Of a stretch of 64,000 nt of DNA, positions 46,766 through 58,520 are shown piece by piece. Each line of letters opens with the position of its first letter. Position 1 is the stretch's first letter. This DNA is from Monocercomonoides exilis. Its lineage: Eukaryota > Preaxostyla > Oxymonadida > Polymastigidae. A program made the position numbers and the translations under genes. A model generated the notes under the pieces. The model had not been told where the DNA came from and made no database searches. It worked only from the letters and a program-made list of their open reading frames with translations. Location: assembly GCA_001643675.2 (NCBI GenBank), contig LSRY02000012.1, positions 1,118,501 to 1,182,500 of the forward strand, in the 5' to 3' direction.

Positions 46766-48230
46766 ATGAATTCGAAGTGGAATTCCTCAATCGAAAATCA
46801 GAACACTTCAACTTTATTTGCTGTGAATAATGAAGAAGCAAGTTCAAAAGTTATTCAGATCTTTTTATATCAATGTTTCCCTTCAACATGTCGAACTTCT
46901 TTTATTAATGCTTCTTCTTCATCCTCTTTATCTAATGTTGTTGCTTCCAACATAAACTCAGGCAAAACTTATGATCACTCCGTCATCGCCTCACTCTCCA
47001 CGCAGCACTCTCAACTGGGAAAAATCAAAGGGTTTCCTTCTTCTTCTTATCCTGTGCCTTCTCAATCTTCATCTTCCTCCTCACTGGAAATTGCCCCGCA
47101 TCAACCAAGCATCCGCAAGCAGCCACCGAGAGTGAGTGTCATTGAGCGCATGATGAAATCAAGGGGCATTCAAATAGCCACACGACTTGAGCAGTTCCGC
47201 CCTGTCCTGGAAAAAGCGAGAAATGAAGAGAATTAGTTTCTGTTGGAGCTGGCGAGGCAGCCTGTTGATCCACTTTCGGCTGCTGCTGCGTCAACACTGC
47301 AATCACGAACATTGGCCAGTGGCATTCCACTCAATGAAACCACGAAGCAGGCACTGGAGATAGCAGCGCAGACAAAAGAGGAACAGAAAATCAGGAATTT
47401 TCAGAAGGAGAAGGAGAGAAAAGCGTTTGGGATGTACAACCTCACTCCAACTTCGTCCGCCATGAAAGGAACTCCAAGAGAGGACAAAAGGAACTTGGAT
47501 CCGCTGAGAGAGTCGCAAAGCAGCAGTGTTGGAGGAAGGAGAATGACTTTTGCAGAAGAAGTGAGCGGAGTGAATGTGTCTCTTCCTCCCTTGTTGAATC
47601 CGTCTTCTGGCTCTTCTTCTGGTTCTTGTTCAGTTTCAGTTCCATTGTCTTCTCAACAGGGAATAGTGCGACAGTGGTTTATGCAATCACAGGAGATTCA
47701 GGGAATTCAATGGTTTATTTCAACTTGAGAAATGAATAAGAAATACTACGTATTTCGTCTGCATCCTTTGGGGATGCAAGAGTCAAATGAAGGGGAAGAG
47801 TGCATGAAGGGCGGATGCCATCGAAGAAGGAGAAGTTTTGTCTGTTGGATGGGCTGCAGAATTTGGATGGAAACGATTTGGACAGAGGGATGAGGGGAAT
47901 GCTGGGAGAAGGAGACGAAGATTGTGAATGGAACGACGGTTTCAGAGAGCCATATCAGTAGATATTTTTGAGAATGTTGTTCAAAAATAGCTCGACTATC
48001 CGATTTTCGGAGCTGTATAAAGCTTCTCTTCTTTAAAAAGTGTTTCTGTTTCAGCCACCGCTCAGTGCAAACAGTAATGGAGCTATTTCTTCTGTTTCTG
48101 CTTCATTGTCATCTTCAGTTATCACTTCTTTATCCTCATCTTGCTCCGCTGTTGCATGCATTTCTGGTTCGTTATTTTCTTCTCGTCCTTCTTTTCTCCT
48201 TTTTCACTAAATATTTATCATCACAAAAAT
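46766..48230 (+). pseudogene. Second decayed Ser-rich gene relic in the hAT element
   Basis: One frame reads from about 46766 with Ser-rich tracts, then KQPPRVSVIERMMKSRGIQI then ATRLEQFRPVLEKARNEEN, a TAG at 47234, then continues in the same frame (LLELARQPVDPLSAAAASTL, KEEQKIRNFQKEKERKAFGM, GGRRMTFAEEVSGVN) to about 47726. After that the frame breaks. A further piece (MPSKKEKFCLLDGLQNLDGN) lies near 47818, and an exon-like segment follows a TTTCAG acceptor near 48055 (PPLSANSNGAISSVSASLSS). Retained intron-like gaps argue for capture of genomic DNA rather than a cDNA copy. Function is not recognised. Confidence 0.5.
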
Positions 48231-50028
48231 TTCTTCAATTCTTTTGACCACATTTCCTTTCAAAATATTTTACTAGATCAAGAACTTTGTTTTCTTTCAC
48301 TTTATTCAACAATCTTTCTTATTTTTCATTTTCTATTCATCTTTTTCTCATTTTGATTTGTTATGTTTTCCTTTATCAACATATTTCCTTGTTTCCTTTT
48401 CATTTCATTCATGATCTCTGATTTCAACTCAGAATGTGAAGAAATCCAATCAGATGATGTGTGAGGATAATGAAGAAGAAGTTGTGTGAAATGTTGTTGA
48501 TGTATTTGAAGAAGAAGAAGAAGATGATGATGATAATGAATGAATGACATGAAATGATTAATTGTTGAAAATTGAGAAGATGAATGTCAATAAATATCAA
48601 CAGCGAAATTCAATCGAATTTTCTTCTTCAGGATTTTGTCTTCTTCTGCAGAGGAGAAACATTTGAATCCTTTCACTTTCAGCTCAATCTTTTTCTCTCT
48701 TTCCAACAAAAAAAAATGAAAAATTGAGCGATCCCTTTTTCATTCCATCTCTTCTTCTTTAACTTGCCCCCATTCACAAAATATCTTCTTTCCTCAAAAA
48801 AAATTCTTCGCCAAAGGTTAATGCCAGGCATCTTCGATTTATCTTTAATTTCATCAATCTTCATTTCATTTTTCTTCCTTGCTTTTCTTCTTCTTCTTCA
48901 AAGCCATCCATTCCTTCGCTCTTTCAGCATTCTTTAAAAAAAATAATAATAATTACTTTAAATATATAACGACAGCAAACCTTCTAAACATATTTTAAAG
49001 TCAATAACTCTATGTTATCCTATTGGCAACTGTTTCCCTCCAATAAAAATTCATAATTCCTTCTGTTTTCAAGTGTTTCATCATCTGATTCTCCAATCAT
49101 CCTTTCCATCAGTTGTTTCTCCATCAAGTGAATCGATTTCTTGCTCTTCTGAAAAATGTGAAAAACTTGCATTCAGCTCAAATTCCATCTTTCTTAGTGA
49201 AAAAAAGATTGTTTTTCGTCAGAAAATTTCATCTCCAATTCCCTTCCAAGTCCCTTCATCCTGAACACTTTCCTTATGAATTCGCTGTCCGATCTTGATA
49301 GTCAGACTGAATAACAAGAAATAGTGCTTTTATTCATTTTCGATCATTTCTATCTGCTGCTCTGAAATCAGTGCAAAAGCTGTCAATAAATAAACACTCA
49401 TATTTTGAAAACAAATAAATAACAAACCTTCTTCTCTATTTAAAACGAAAAATCCTTCTTCAGCGCCTTATGAGTCCACAAATTTTTTGTTTATCCAAAG
49501 GAATACTGCTTGTTTGAAATGCGTAGCTCTATTTCTTCAATAGATAAAAAATTAGAACAAAAAGAGAAATAGAAATCATTTCAAATCTTAAAGTTTCTAT
49601 CTCAAACTTAAATAGAAAAATTGCATTTCATGACTATTGAAAATGGTATTATTTCTTTTTCGTAAACAACAAAAATAAAAATTTAAGCAAACATGTCAAT
49701 ATCCATTTCTTTTTCATATTGAAGTTCAATATATTCAGAATATATGGGTCAAGCAATTTATCAAAAAATAACAAACAAATCATAAATTTTCCAAACAATT
49801 GTAATGTCCAATCACTGATCTTTGATTTTTGAAAATTTTGCAAAAATAATTATGGAACAAATAAATTTAAAAATTTGAAAATGCATTAAAATATGATTAA
49901 TAATATTTTTGAATGAATGTTTTTTTAGAAATTTTTTGCATTGGACACCAAATAACAAACGAATTTGAAATTTTAAAATACTGACGTGAAAAAACTCCAG
50001 TGACGGACGTGAAGGGAAAATCTTCTTC
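48231..50028. other. hAT interior, right part
   Basis: AT-rich, with no complete gene. On the minus strand a short exon-like piece near 48858-48935 reads NAERAKEWMALKKKKKSKEE before a stop, preceded by a possible acceptor (TTTTTTTAAAG); it may be another captured fragment. The last 60 nt carry the subterminal GACGT motifs. Confidence 0.4.
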
Positions 50029-50248
50029 ACGTCACTCAGGTTTAGTTAATGATATTGCTATTGTCAAAACAAATAATTTCAAAAAAATCCCATTGAGATA
50101 AAAAATTTGATCAAACCTCAAACGAAAGGTATGATTTATAAAATAATCAGCCATATAGTATTTAATATGTTTTTTTGATAAAATTTCTATTTCGAATAAC
50201 GCAGTTTTTTTTGCATGAACGTATAATTCATAATTAATTAATTTATTC

Positions 50249-51443
50249 ATGTCTTTTTCTCAATCCAAAGGAAAGAACACCTCAGTAAATCCAACGAGGC
50301 AACCTATTGGAAAAAGTGTAAATCAAATTACAAAAACTGCCTCGAGACCAGAGCAAACGTATGCAAAAATTTCAGATATAAAAAAGTAGAACGATTAATT
50401 ATTGGTGTAATTTCATTTCAAATTTACAGGCAATCTACCTCTGGAGCAGGATCAAAGCAACTGACTCGAGCAAAGGCTCCATATTCAACATCGCGAATCG
50501 GACAAAATTCAAAGCCATCATCACATTCTCAGTTACAGCCAGATATTTTCAAAAAAATTGTTCCAGATTTTAAACCAGAAAATATAGGATCTTTTTTCCC
50601 TCTTCCAGAGGGAAGAATTCGTTTGATTATTTTTTATCTTATTATTTTAAAAAATTATTTTTAATAACAATTTTGTTTTTCCGTAAAGCACCAATTAATT
50701 TCCCGATTGAAGTCCCAACCGATAATCCGGCTCATAAATTTGAGGTTGATGTTCCAACACTTTTCCCAACAATCACACACGTATCTATAGTGTCATATAC
50801 AATTCTTGGCGTTCCTCTTGATAGTGCTGGCCGCCCAGTATCTACTTCACTTAATGTATGCTTTCCAGATTTGCATACAACTTCTGTCCTTTTGATTGGT
50901 TCACCTCGTACGCCAGCAGCTTTAAGCTCTTCATCTGCAGGGAAAGACGGTACATTAACCCCAATTTCTACGTTATCTCCACGAACAACACGTCGCAATG
51001 ATTCGTCACCAACTTCTGGAGGAAGTGGTGAGAGCAGTCCAACCCCGCACTCATCTCCTCCACTCGCGCCAAAGAAAATTACTGATTTGTGCATCAACCT
51101 TCCGCTCACAGGCGTCTCAACGCAGTGCGAATACTTTCCTGAACGTGTCCTTCATCCAGACTTTGCGCAGCTTGCCGCATTTCAATCCACTTCACCGTTG
51201 GCTTCTTCTACTTCTTATTCCACATCCTTTATGCCGTCTTCATCAGCTGCATCATCAAATCAATCATCATCCTCGTTGTCTGCGCTGTCGTCTGGGTCGA
51301 GCGCCTCATCAGGAACAATGTCTCCACCCACAAATGCTTCGACAAAGAGATTGCGTCTTGTTCTTCTCGGATGCGACGGATATCCTTTGACAGTGCAAAA
51401 GCTGTTCCTTCTCCTCCGTGTTTACGGGAAAGGAGAGGCTTGA
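50249..51443 (+). CDS. Unrecognised 351-residue protein, 3 exons
   Basis: Exons 50249-50358, 50430-50620 and 50689-51443 join in phase (donors GTATGC and GTTTGA; acceptors TTTACAG and GTAAAG). The protein has a basic, Gln/Ser/Thr-rich N-terminus (about 70 residues), a short conserved-looking segment (IVPDFKPENIGSFFPLPEGR), and a beta-rich globular part (VPTLFPTITHVSIVSYTILG, VPLDSAGRPVSTSLNVCFPD, TTSVLLIGSPR). A Ser/Pro-rich insertion splits this from KKITDLCINLPLTGVSTQCE, and after a second Ser-rich insertion it ends RLRLVLLGCDGYPLTVQKLF. There is no signal peptide or membrane segment. The fold could be a beta sandwich, but I cannot assign a family. The start codon lies only 196 nt beyond the right hAT target duplication, so the insertion probably sits in or near its promoter. 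Confidence 0.7.
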
Positions 51444-52191
51444 ACTTAATAATTAATATTGTGATTATATCTTGTTTTCATGTTTATTTACAAAAAATTT
51501 TAATGTTTCTTTTTCAGTTTGTAATATTTTTTTAGAAAGAAAATTGCAGAATTATTTTCTGCATTTTTTTTACAAGTTTTTTGTTTTCAATTTGAAAGAA
51601 TTAACCAATTTTTAGTTATGTTTGTTTGCTTCTGCAATAACCCCTTCACTCGCATCAACTATAAATTGAATACATGATGCCATCAAATGCTTCATGTGAC
51701 AAAAACATACATATAACGTTATCGCCCCTGTTACAACCGCTCAAGATCGAGAAATAACCCGAGCAGAGGTAATGAAAATGAAAGTGAAGATCAAAATTGT
51801 CGAGCTTTGCAGAAAAAGGAAGTTAAGCCGATGAATAATGCAAAAATTCTCAAAAGAGATAGAACTGAATTGTATGAAGAGAAGTTCAAAAAAAAAAATT
51901 GAAAAATAAGTACAAATAAAAATAGGAAAAGAAAACGTTTGCAAAGATTACAGGACAGCAATCTCCAGAAAATAACAAGACGCACGCAACAAAACAAAAC
52001 CTTTTCTTTCGAATGGAAAATTACAAGTCATTCAAATATTTTAATTTCATTTTAAAAAGAAGCATATAACAAAAATAAAAGAAGAAGAAAGAGAGATAGA
52101 GAAATCAACCCCAAAAATATTTTCATTAAAAAAAGGAAAGAAGTTTGCAATTATATTTACTCTGCTTCAATTTGAACATTCATTGCCTTGT
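51444..52191. other. Convergent spacer between the unrecognised gene and ATG5
   Basis: About 750 nt of AT-rich DNA lying at the 3' ends of two converging genes. No motif or repeat was recognised apart from short A and T runs. Confidence 0.5.
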
Positions 52192-54633
52192 TTAATTATT
52201 TGCATTTTCTTTTTCTTTTTCCTTTCCCTTCTCCTTCTCCTTCTCCTTCTCCTTTTCATTATCCTTTTCCTTTTCATTCTCCCTCTCATTCTCCTTCTCC
52301 CCCGAGCGATCCAAGCCTATGACAAAGTAGAGGAAGTAGTCTGGATATGAGAAGTGATCCAGCAGGAACATCAGCGGCGTGTCCAGCGGCACACGCACCG
52401 AGTGGCAGTAGACAGGAGGAAACTGCAGAGAAGGAGAACAAGGACGCTGCGGCTGGAGATCGCGGGACGACAAGAGAGGAGGCGTCATAAGTGCTTCTGG
52501 GTATGAAATCTCATCCTTTTCGGGATCAGCATCAGGCGAAGCATCAGGTGAAGCATCAGACGATGGTGAGGCAGAAGAGAGAGAAGACGTAAGGGCAGCT
52601 GATGGAGTGGAAGAAGAAGACGCAATGTCACTTGCATCGCTGGCTGACAGATGAGCACTCGAAGAAGAGGAAGAGGCAGACAATGATTGTGAAGATGAGG
52701 CAGGATCTGTCGAACCTGCTGGACTGGCTGAGCTTTCAATAGGAGATGAGTCAGATGGAGAAGAAGAAGGAGACAAAGCAGTCTTTTGAGCATCAGGACG
52801 AATAACTTCGTTTTCTGAGGATGAGCTGTTTGCTGCTGGCAGAGCTGATGAGTCAGATGGCAACTGCAAAGATGGGTTCTGAGGCGATGGGAGATCTGTT
52901 GAGCTGGAAGAAGCAGAATTGGCTGGGGTTGCTGATTCAGATGCATTGGATTCACTTTGTGTTTGTGAGCTTTCGGATTCCTTCTTCGTATTCTTATCGT
53001 CTTCACTCTTTTTTTCACCTTTTCCTTCGTCTTCTTCAACGTCTTCTTCGACATCCCCTTCTTCGTCTTCTTCGTCGTCGTCTTCTTCATCACTCAAATA
53101 CTCACTGTCGCTCTCTTCATTCAGCTCAGGAAACACTTCTTCAGGCTCTCTATTGTACAATTCAGGAAGCACTGTGTGCAAATAGTGATAGAGCGTGTAG
53201 AATGGACTGTCTGTGTGTTTCAACAAAAACATAAAAAAAGGCAAGGCGACACGGATGAATGGAATGGATCAATTCATATGGACACATATTTTCAAGCAGA
53301 ATAGTTCAAATAATTTAAAGAATATACAAAAGAAGATAACACAATATATAAATACAAATTCAAATACATTTATAAATTAATAGAAAATTGAATTATCTTC
53401 AATGTAAACAAAGCAGTTCATACATTTCTGAAGATAGTCGTATTCCTTTTGATAAATCTTTTTTTCATCAGGGTCTTTTGGACGTCTCCCTTTTGACACT
53501 TTCTTTCTGCCTTTTGCTTTACCTTCTTTGCTGCTTTCTTCATTTCGCTCATTTTCTTGTTTCTGTTTCTCTGAATCTTCACTCACGGAAGAAGAAGATG
53601 CAGAAGCAGAAGCAGAAGCAGAAGCTGAAGCTGATGCAGAGCTGACAGACTGTCCCTCTTCTTTGGCTTCTGAGGACGATGCTGTTGAAACATCAGCCGA
53701 TGAAATTCCGGCAGACTCATCTTTCACACTTTCAGAATTCTGATTAGCATTCTCATCATCTTTATCTTTAGCAGACTCAACCGATTGGACTCCAGCCTGC
53801 TCTTTATTCCCGTGTTCGCTCTCCTTTTTGAGCATTCTCTTTTCTGCCTTTCTTCTCTCTCTTTCTGCTTCCCTTTGTCTTCGTCTTTCCTCTTTTTTCT
53901 CTATCCTTTCAGTTTTCATCTTTTCAATAACATGCATTGGCACAATCTTTTGTACGTAAGGACGCTCATTTTTACTGAAAAATATTCGTATAGGAAAGTT
54001 GTTATTGTCAACTTCATTTCGCAAAAATTTTTCATTTGTAAAATAGCTGTAATCTTTGAGGCTTCCTTCAGCAATTGATTTAACCATTGTCCTCAGTTTA
54101 TCTTCTCCTATAGCTACAATATCTTGAGATTCATTATAACGAAGCATTAGCGCCTTGCAAAAAAATATGAAGTTACATCTCCATAAACATCGAAGAATTA
54201 TAAAAGCAAACTTCTTTGCACATTGGGAGAAAAAGTGACTTATTTACATCTTCATCCGCGACTGAAAGTATTTTTTCTTTTGGAAAATTTTCGAAGCAGA
54301 AAGTTATTTCCCATGGAAGAAGATCTTCGGTGATTGTTTCAACAGATTTCTGTGCAGAAACAACATGAATATCAAATAACAGTCCAATAGGATATTGCCT
54401 GGTACAAGAAAGTTCAACTTACATTTTTTTATGAAATATTTATCAAACCATTCCAAAGGCTCACCGTTGAAAGTAAAATATATGTTATTTTTCTTGAGAT
54501 TTGGAATAATATTTTTAAAATTGTCATAAACAGATGCTCTATAATACGTGAGATATGAAGAAAATGGTGCGTATATCTAACATTTATAAATGATAAAAGT
54601 GTACGTAACATTCTCAAAAATACAGAAAATCAT
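52192..54633 (-). CDS. ATG5: Autophagy protein ATG5, with large acidic/Ser-rich insertions, 5 exons
   Basis: Exons 54576-54449, 54398-54212, 54153-53424 and 53210-52192 join in phase; a tentative first exon (54633-54610, MIFCIFEN, 33-nt intron) gives 695 residues. ATG5 landmarks in order: APFSSYLTYYRASVYDNFKN (human VSYLTLVTDKVKKHF), GEPLEWQYPIGLLFDIH (human TPLKWHYPIGLLFDLH), LLPWEITFCFENFPKEKIL, the helical region LPMCKEALMLRYNESQDIVA with a possible ATG12-acceptor Lys in GEDKLR, NFPIRIFFSKNERPYVQKIV (human PFRIYQTTTERPFIQK), SPFYTLYHYLHTVLPELYN, and VRVPLDTPLMFLLDHFSYPD then YFLYFVI. Basic/Glu/Ser insertions (about 53430-53920 and 52500-53100) roughly double the usual length (human 275). 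ATG5 is conjugated to ATG12 and acts with ATG16 as the E3 for ATG8 lipidation. The extreme N-terminus is uncertain. Confidence 0.88.
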
Positions 54634-54813
54634 GTCGATAACAATTGCTAACACACTTGATAAATTGGAAGTTTCAAATCTTGAATTTCAACAGTTGGAT
54701 CGCATTGTATGTGCAAAAGAATACCACTTTTCCACAATTCACTCTGTATTAGGGACATCAAATAAAAGGAAGATAATTCTTTTTCGTAAAGTAACTATGG
54801 TAAAAGATCATCA
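54634..54813. promoter_or_regulatory. Short divergent region between ATG5 and the SAPS-domain gene
   Basis: About 180 nt between the proposed divergent starts, so both promoters should lie here. A plus-strand ORF (from 54632) reads through it, but it is out of frame with the SAPS domain. No core promoter motif is recognisable. Confidence 0.35.
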
Positions 54814-57800
54814 ATGCACACATGGATGCGATATCTCTCCAGTGCGGATGCTGGAATAATTAATTTGATAGACAGCGGAGCATCGCTCGAAGAGATATTA
54901 AATTCAGAAGATATCTTATGCAGTGTACGAGCTCAAACGACAAAATTGATTGATTAGTATACAAACCTCGCCTAATTATTGCATTTTATCAAACGATGAC
55001 TATTTATATGTAAATTCTATTTTATAATTATTAGTCTCACACTTCCAGAAGTTTCACTTCAATTGCTGCACTATATGGTTGATGAGGCAAAAAATGCAAA
55101 AGATGATAATGAAAGATATAAATATCCGTATCTAGCATCAGAAATATTAGCTGAAGATCAAGCATCTCTGCGAAAAGCATTGATGAGTCAGCAATGTTTA
55201 GATCTAATCTTCAGTTTTCTCGAGCGAGAAGAGCCAATTCAACCTTTATATGCACATCATGTTTGCCGCGTCTTCCACAATCTTCTTTGTCAATTTGGTA
55301 CAACAGTATGCATTATTTATTTGATTTTGTAAAAAAGTTTGAATATGTCACAACATTATCAGCTTATTGAAATGATGGACGAACGCAATTCAGTCGAGAA
55401 ATTCGTGAGACATCTTGAGTGCTTTCCATTCTGTGAGCTTCTATATGATATCATAGTCATCGTTGAAACAGAAAGAGATAAAGTTGGCTTAATAGAAGTG
55501 TGCTTTTATTTTTATTTTTAGTTTATTTTAATATTTGAATTTATTTTATTTTTTACCAAAATTTCCGTAGTGGATGAAAAAGTTCAATCTTGTTTATCTT
55601 TTACTTAAAGCAATGAAAGAATCACGACACCCCTTGGTTTGCAACAATTATTTTATTTTATTTTATTATCAGCTATTTTTTATTTTTAATCAATGCCCAT
55701 CTTTTCGAAAAAATGCAATTTTTTTAAAACCAAAATACATTTTAATTGTAAAAGATTCCATCAAACACTGGCCAGATTTTAAACAACATTATCGGGCGTT
55801 TTGCACCGACCAACCGGGAAGAGCTGTTCAACGACATTTTCGCAGACCGAGAAGCAGAGCTTCTAGTCTCAATGGCAACATCGCCAGGTTCTGTGTCTAT
55901 TGAGGCCTTTACGTCAGCTGTGTCACTTTTGATAGACATCGTATGGAATACGCGTGTGGCTCTGAATGAGGAGAAGATGGTTCCTGTGCAGGCAGACGTT
56001 GCTCCGCCGGCGTTTGTGCAGAAGTATGTTCTGGGCAACTTTGAGAAGTTTGTGGATACCCTGCGATATGATTGGACAACAGACGAGAAGAAAGGGGCTG
56101 TTAAGGAATCACTGAAAAAGGAAGAAGAAGCAAAGGAGAGGAAAGAGGGAGAGGAAAAAGAAGAAAAAGAAGAAAAAGAAAAAGAGAAAAAGGAAGAAGA
56201 ATGTTGCGCAAAGTCAAGTTCAGATTCTAGTTCAAGTGGAGAAGATGAGCTAAGCAGACTGGTGAAAAAATCTTCATATCTTCGAGGAAGAAGCGTAGGA
56301 AATTACCGAATCAAAGGTTTGAACCAATTATTTGACACAATAATATCATGACTTTATTTATGTTATTCTTTATTATTATGATTAATACGACCTTCTTATA
56401 TGCAATTGATATTCCATCACTCCAGTTATTATACTGCTCTCAACTCTTGTCAGGAGCGGGTATGGCCGAGCAGTGGACGATGCGTTCATCACCTCCTCAG
56501 CGATGACAGAGATCGTCGACCTCTTCTTTGAGCACCCGAACAACACCATTCTCCACTCAGAGGTGTACACGCTGCTTGAGCAGTGCATCTTGGTGCGCGG
56601 GGCAGAGCTGAGGCACCACGTGGCAGTTGAGTCGCCGCTGACAGCACAGGTGGTGAAGATGCTGAGGTGCGAAGACGAGAGGCTGAAGAAGAAAGCAGAG
56701 CTCGCTGACTCACAGGCAAAGGAGAAGGAGAGGAAGGAGAGGAAGAGAGAAGAGAAGAGGAAGAAGAAAGAGGAAGAAAGAAGGAACAGGAGGAAAGAGA
56801 GGAAGCTGGCGAAGGAGAAGAAGAACGAAGAGAACAAAGCCAAAGGAGAAGGAGAAGGCGAAAACAGTGAACGTTCTGTTGACCCCAGCAATAACACCAC
56901 TACCACTTCTGATTCAGCATCCGAATCAGAAGCACTTTCAGAAGAAGAAGGAGAAGAAGGAGAAGAAGCTGAAGAAGAAGACAGTGACGATGAAGACGAC
57001 TTCCGTTTTGCGAAGCGCCCAGTTGTGCGTGTCATGCCAGCGCCGTGCCACATGGCGCATGTGCTGCACTTTGCGCGTGTGTTGGAGGAGCATCGCTTTG
57101 AGATCGACGGGCTGGACGAGCGGCTGACGAAGGAAGGCGACTGGGAAGTGCTGTATGAGAACATTGTGACGCCGCAGATGAAGCGGCAGGAGCCTGAGCT
57201 GAATGAAGAGCTGGACGAGCTGGGCGGTGTGGACGACGGGGATCTGATGGGGCAAGGGGGAGGGTATGGCCTTCTGTCGAGCGAGGAGAAAGGGAACGGG
57301 ATGGACTGGATATTGGCGGGGGACGGGGATGAGGGGGATATGGAAGGGGAGCTTGGGGCAGATGACGAGGAGGAAAGAGAGCAGATGGGAGCGAATGAGA
57401 GGGCGGAAGAAGGCGGGGCGGGGTATGGAGGAGAGGAGGAGTTTGAGAGTGTGTATTCACATCAACACCACATAACACAACACGAGGAAGACGGAGAGTA
57501 TAATGAGATCGTTGGGAAAGAGCAGAACTCGAAGGACTTTAAGGATTTCAAAGATTACAAGGAGGAGGAGGAGGAGATGGTGGCAGCGGGATCTTTCGCT
57601 GAGTCACAGCCATCATCATCATCATCATCATCAGCAACAGCAACAGCAGCATCAACAACAGAAGAAACAGAACCAAAAAACGAAGAAGCGAAGAAAGAAG
57701 AAAGTAACCTAAAGGAAAATTCCACATCTTCAGCAACGCCAAAAGACGAGAGTGACACACAAGAGTCCAAAGATACCCACAGACCCGCTGCTCTTACTCT

Positions 57801-58053
57801 TCCATCACAGTTCCTATCGAGTTCTGGCTCGCCCATATCACCTCGCCATCTGCTGGCGCAGTCGCACTCGCACTCGCCTGTCTCTCCCTCTGAGACCAGT
57901 CTGAGCGCAATGACAGTGCTGGACATCGGCGGCGGGAAGGAAGGGGACAAGATTCTGCTGGGATCGCCGAGTGACATCGTCGTTGATGAGATCGATGAGA
58001 GAGAAAAGGAAGAAAAAGGCGAAAAGGAAAAAGAAGTTCCGGGAGATTCATAG
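54814..58053 (+). CDS. PPP6R: SAPS-domain protein, PP6 (Sit4-type) phosphatase regulatory subunit, 6 exons
   Basis: Exons 54814-54956, 55035-55305, 55363-55497, 55571-55636, 55776-56316 and 56426-58053 keep phase and give 927 residues. The N-terminus IDSGASLEEILNSEDILCSV then RAQTTKLIDYL fits the SAPS opening (LLDKE-VTL-EL-DEDDILQECKAQN-KLIDFL). It is followed by ERYKYPYLASEILAEDQASL (human RFKYP--ACEILTSDV), LDLIFSFLEREEPIQPLYAH, and IKVIILLSTLVRSGYGRAVD then MTEIVDLFFEHPNNTILHSE (human LHVVRLLAALLRTGN...LELFFEYPWNNFLH). Lys/Glu-rich insertions and an acidic, Ser/Pro-rich C-terminal half follow, as in other SAPS proteins. These subunits target the PP6/Sit4 catalytic subunit in cell-cycle and nutrient signalling. 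Start 54814 (MHTWMRYL) replaces the usual MFWRF; 54826 is an alternative. Confidence 0.87.
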
Positions 58054-58520
58054 AAAATGAAGTGCTGTAGTGTCTTTTTTGTTTCATTTTTATTTTATTT
58101 TATTTTATTTTATTTCTCCTTGTTGACCTATGTTGTATTCAATAAAGACTTACTATGGCATTTTTTATATTCGCATGTTTACAAGCATATGTATGCATTC
58201 AGAGCACAATGCGTTTTAAACTTTTTTCAACCTCATTTCAAAAGATTGATTTTTTATCATTTTTTTTTCAAAATTGAAAGCACTGTTTAGGTGTTTTGAT
58301 TTGAAACACAATCTTTCATGTTCAATTCGTTATTGTGTTCTGAACTATTGAAATGGAACTCTTTTTATTGTTGTATCGTTATTAATCCCTTTCCTTCCAT
58401 TATTTTTTGCACGTCATCATATCTTTCAACAATCAGTTACAATTATTTCAAAAAAGACAATATTTGAAAACAATTTTATTATATTTTCTGATCAAATCTC
58501 ATTAATAATTTGTTTTGTAA
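58054..58520. other. Intergenic spacer, SAPS gene to beta-helix gene
   Basis: About 470 nt, AT-rich, with a TTTTA tandem run near 58090-58112 and the poly(A) signal of the upstream gene. No other feature was seen. Confidence 0.55.
58141..58146 (+). promoter_or_regulatory. AATAAA, probable polyadenylation signal of the SAPS-domain gene
   Basis: AATAAA about 90 nt after the TAG stop, following a T-rich stretch. The position is typical of a eukaryotic cleavage signal. Confidence 0.45.

Larger units (their letters stand above)
41735..50044 (+). mobile_element. hAT transposon, 8.3 kb, with intact-looking transposase and extra cargo
   Basis: Perfect 16-bp TIRs TAAACCTGAGTGACGT (41735-41750) and ACGTCACTCAGGTTTA (50029-50044) are flanked by the 8-bp duplication GTTAATGA at 41727-41734 and 50045-50052. 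GACGT/ACGTC motifs cluster just inside both ends (left near 41763, 41811 and 42001; right near 49984, 50007 and 50029), as subterminal transposase-binding sites do in hAT elements. The transposase gene occupies 42026-44931. The remaining 5 kb has two blocks of decayed, higher-GC, host-like coding DNA with apparent introns (about 45.69-46.69 and 46.77-48.23 kb). The element is larger than most hAT transposons (commonly 2.5-5 kb), consistent with capture of host DNA. The exact duplication supports insertion as one unit. Confidence 0.85.

Noticed and set aside
54398..54450. A 24-nt intron in ATG5 with the classic donor GTAAGT.
   Set aside because: It shifts the frame. The donor GTTTGA at 54448 keeps phase and produces the expected W-x-YPIGLLFD junction.
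54632..54859. Plus-strand ORF starting ATGTCGATAACA as the SAPS gene start.
   Set aside because: It is out of frame with the SAPS N-terminal motif. The in-frame ATG at 54814 gives the expected start region.
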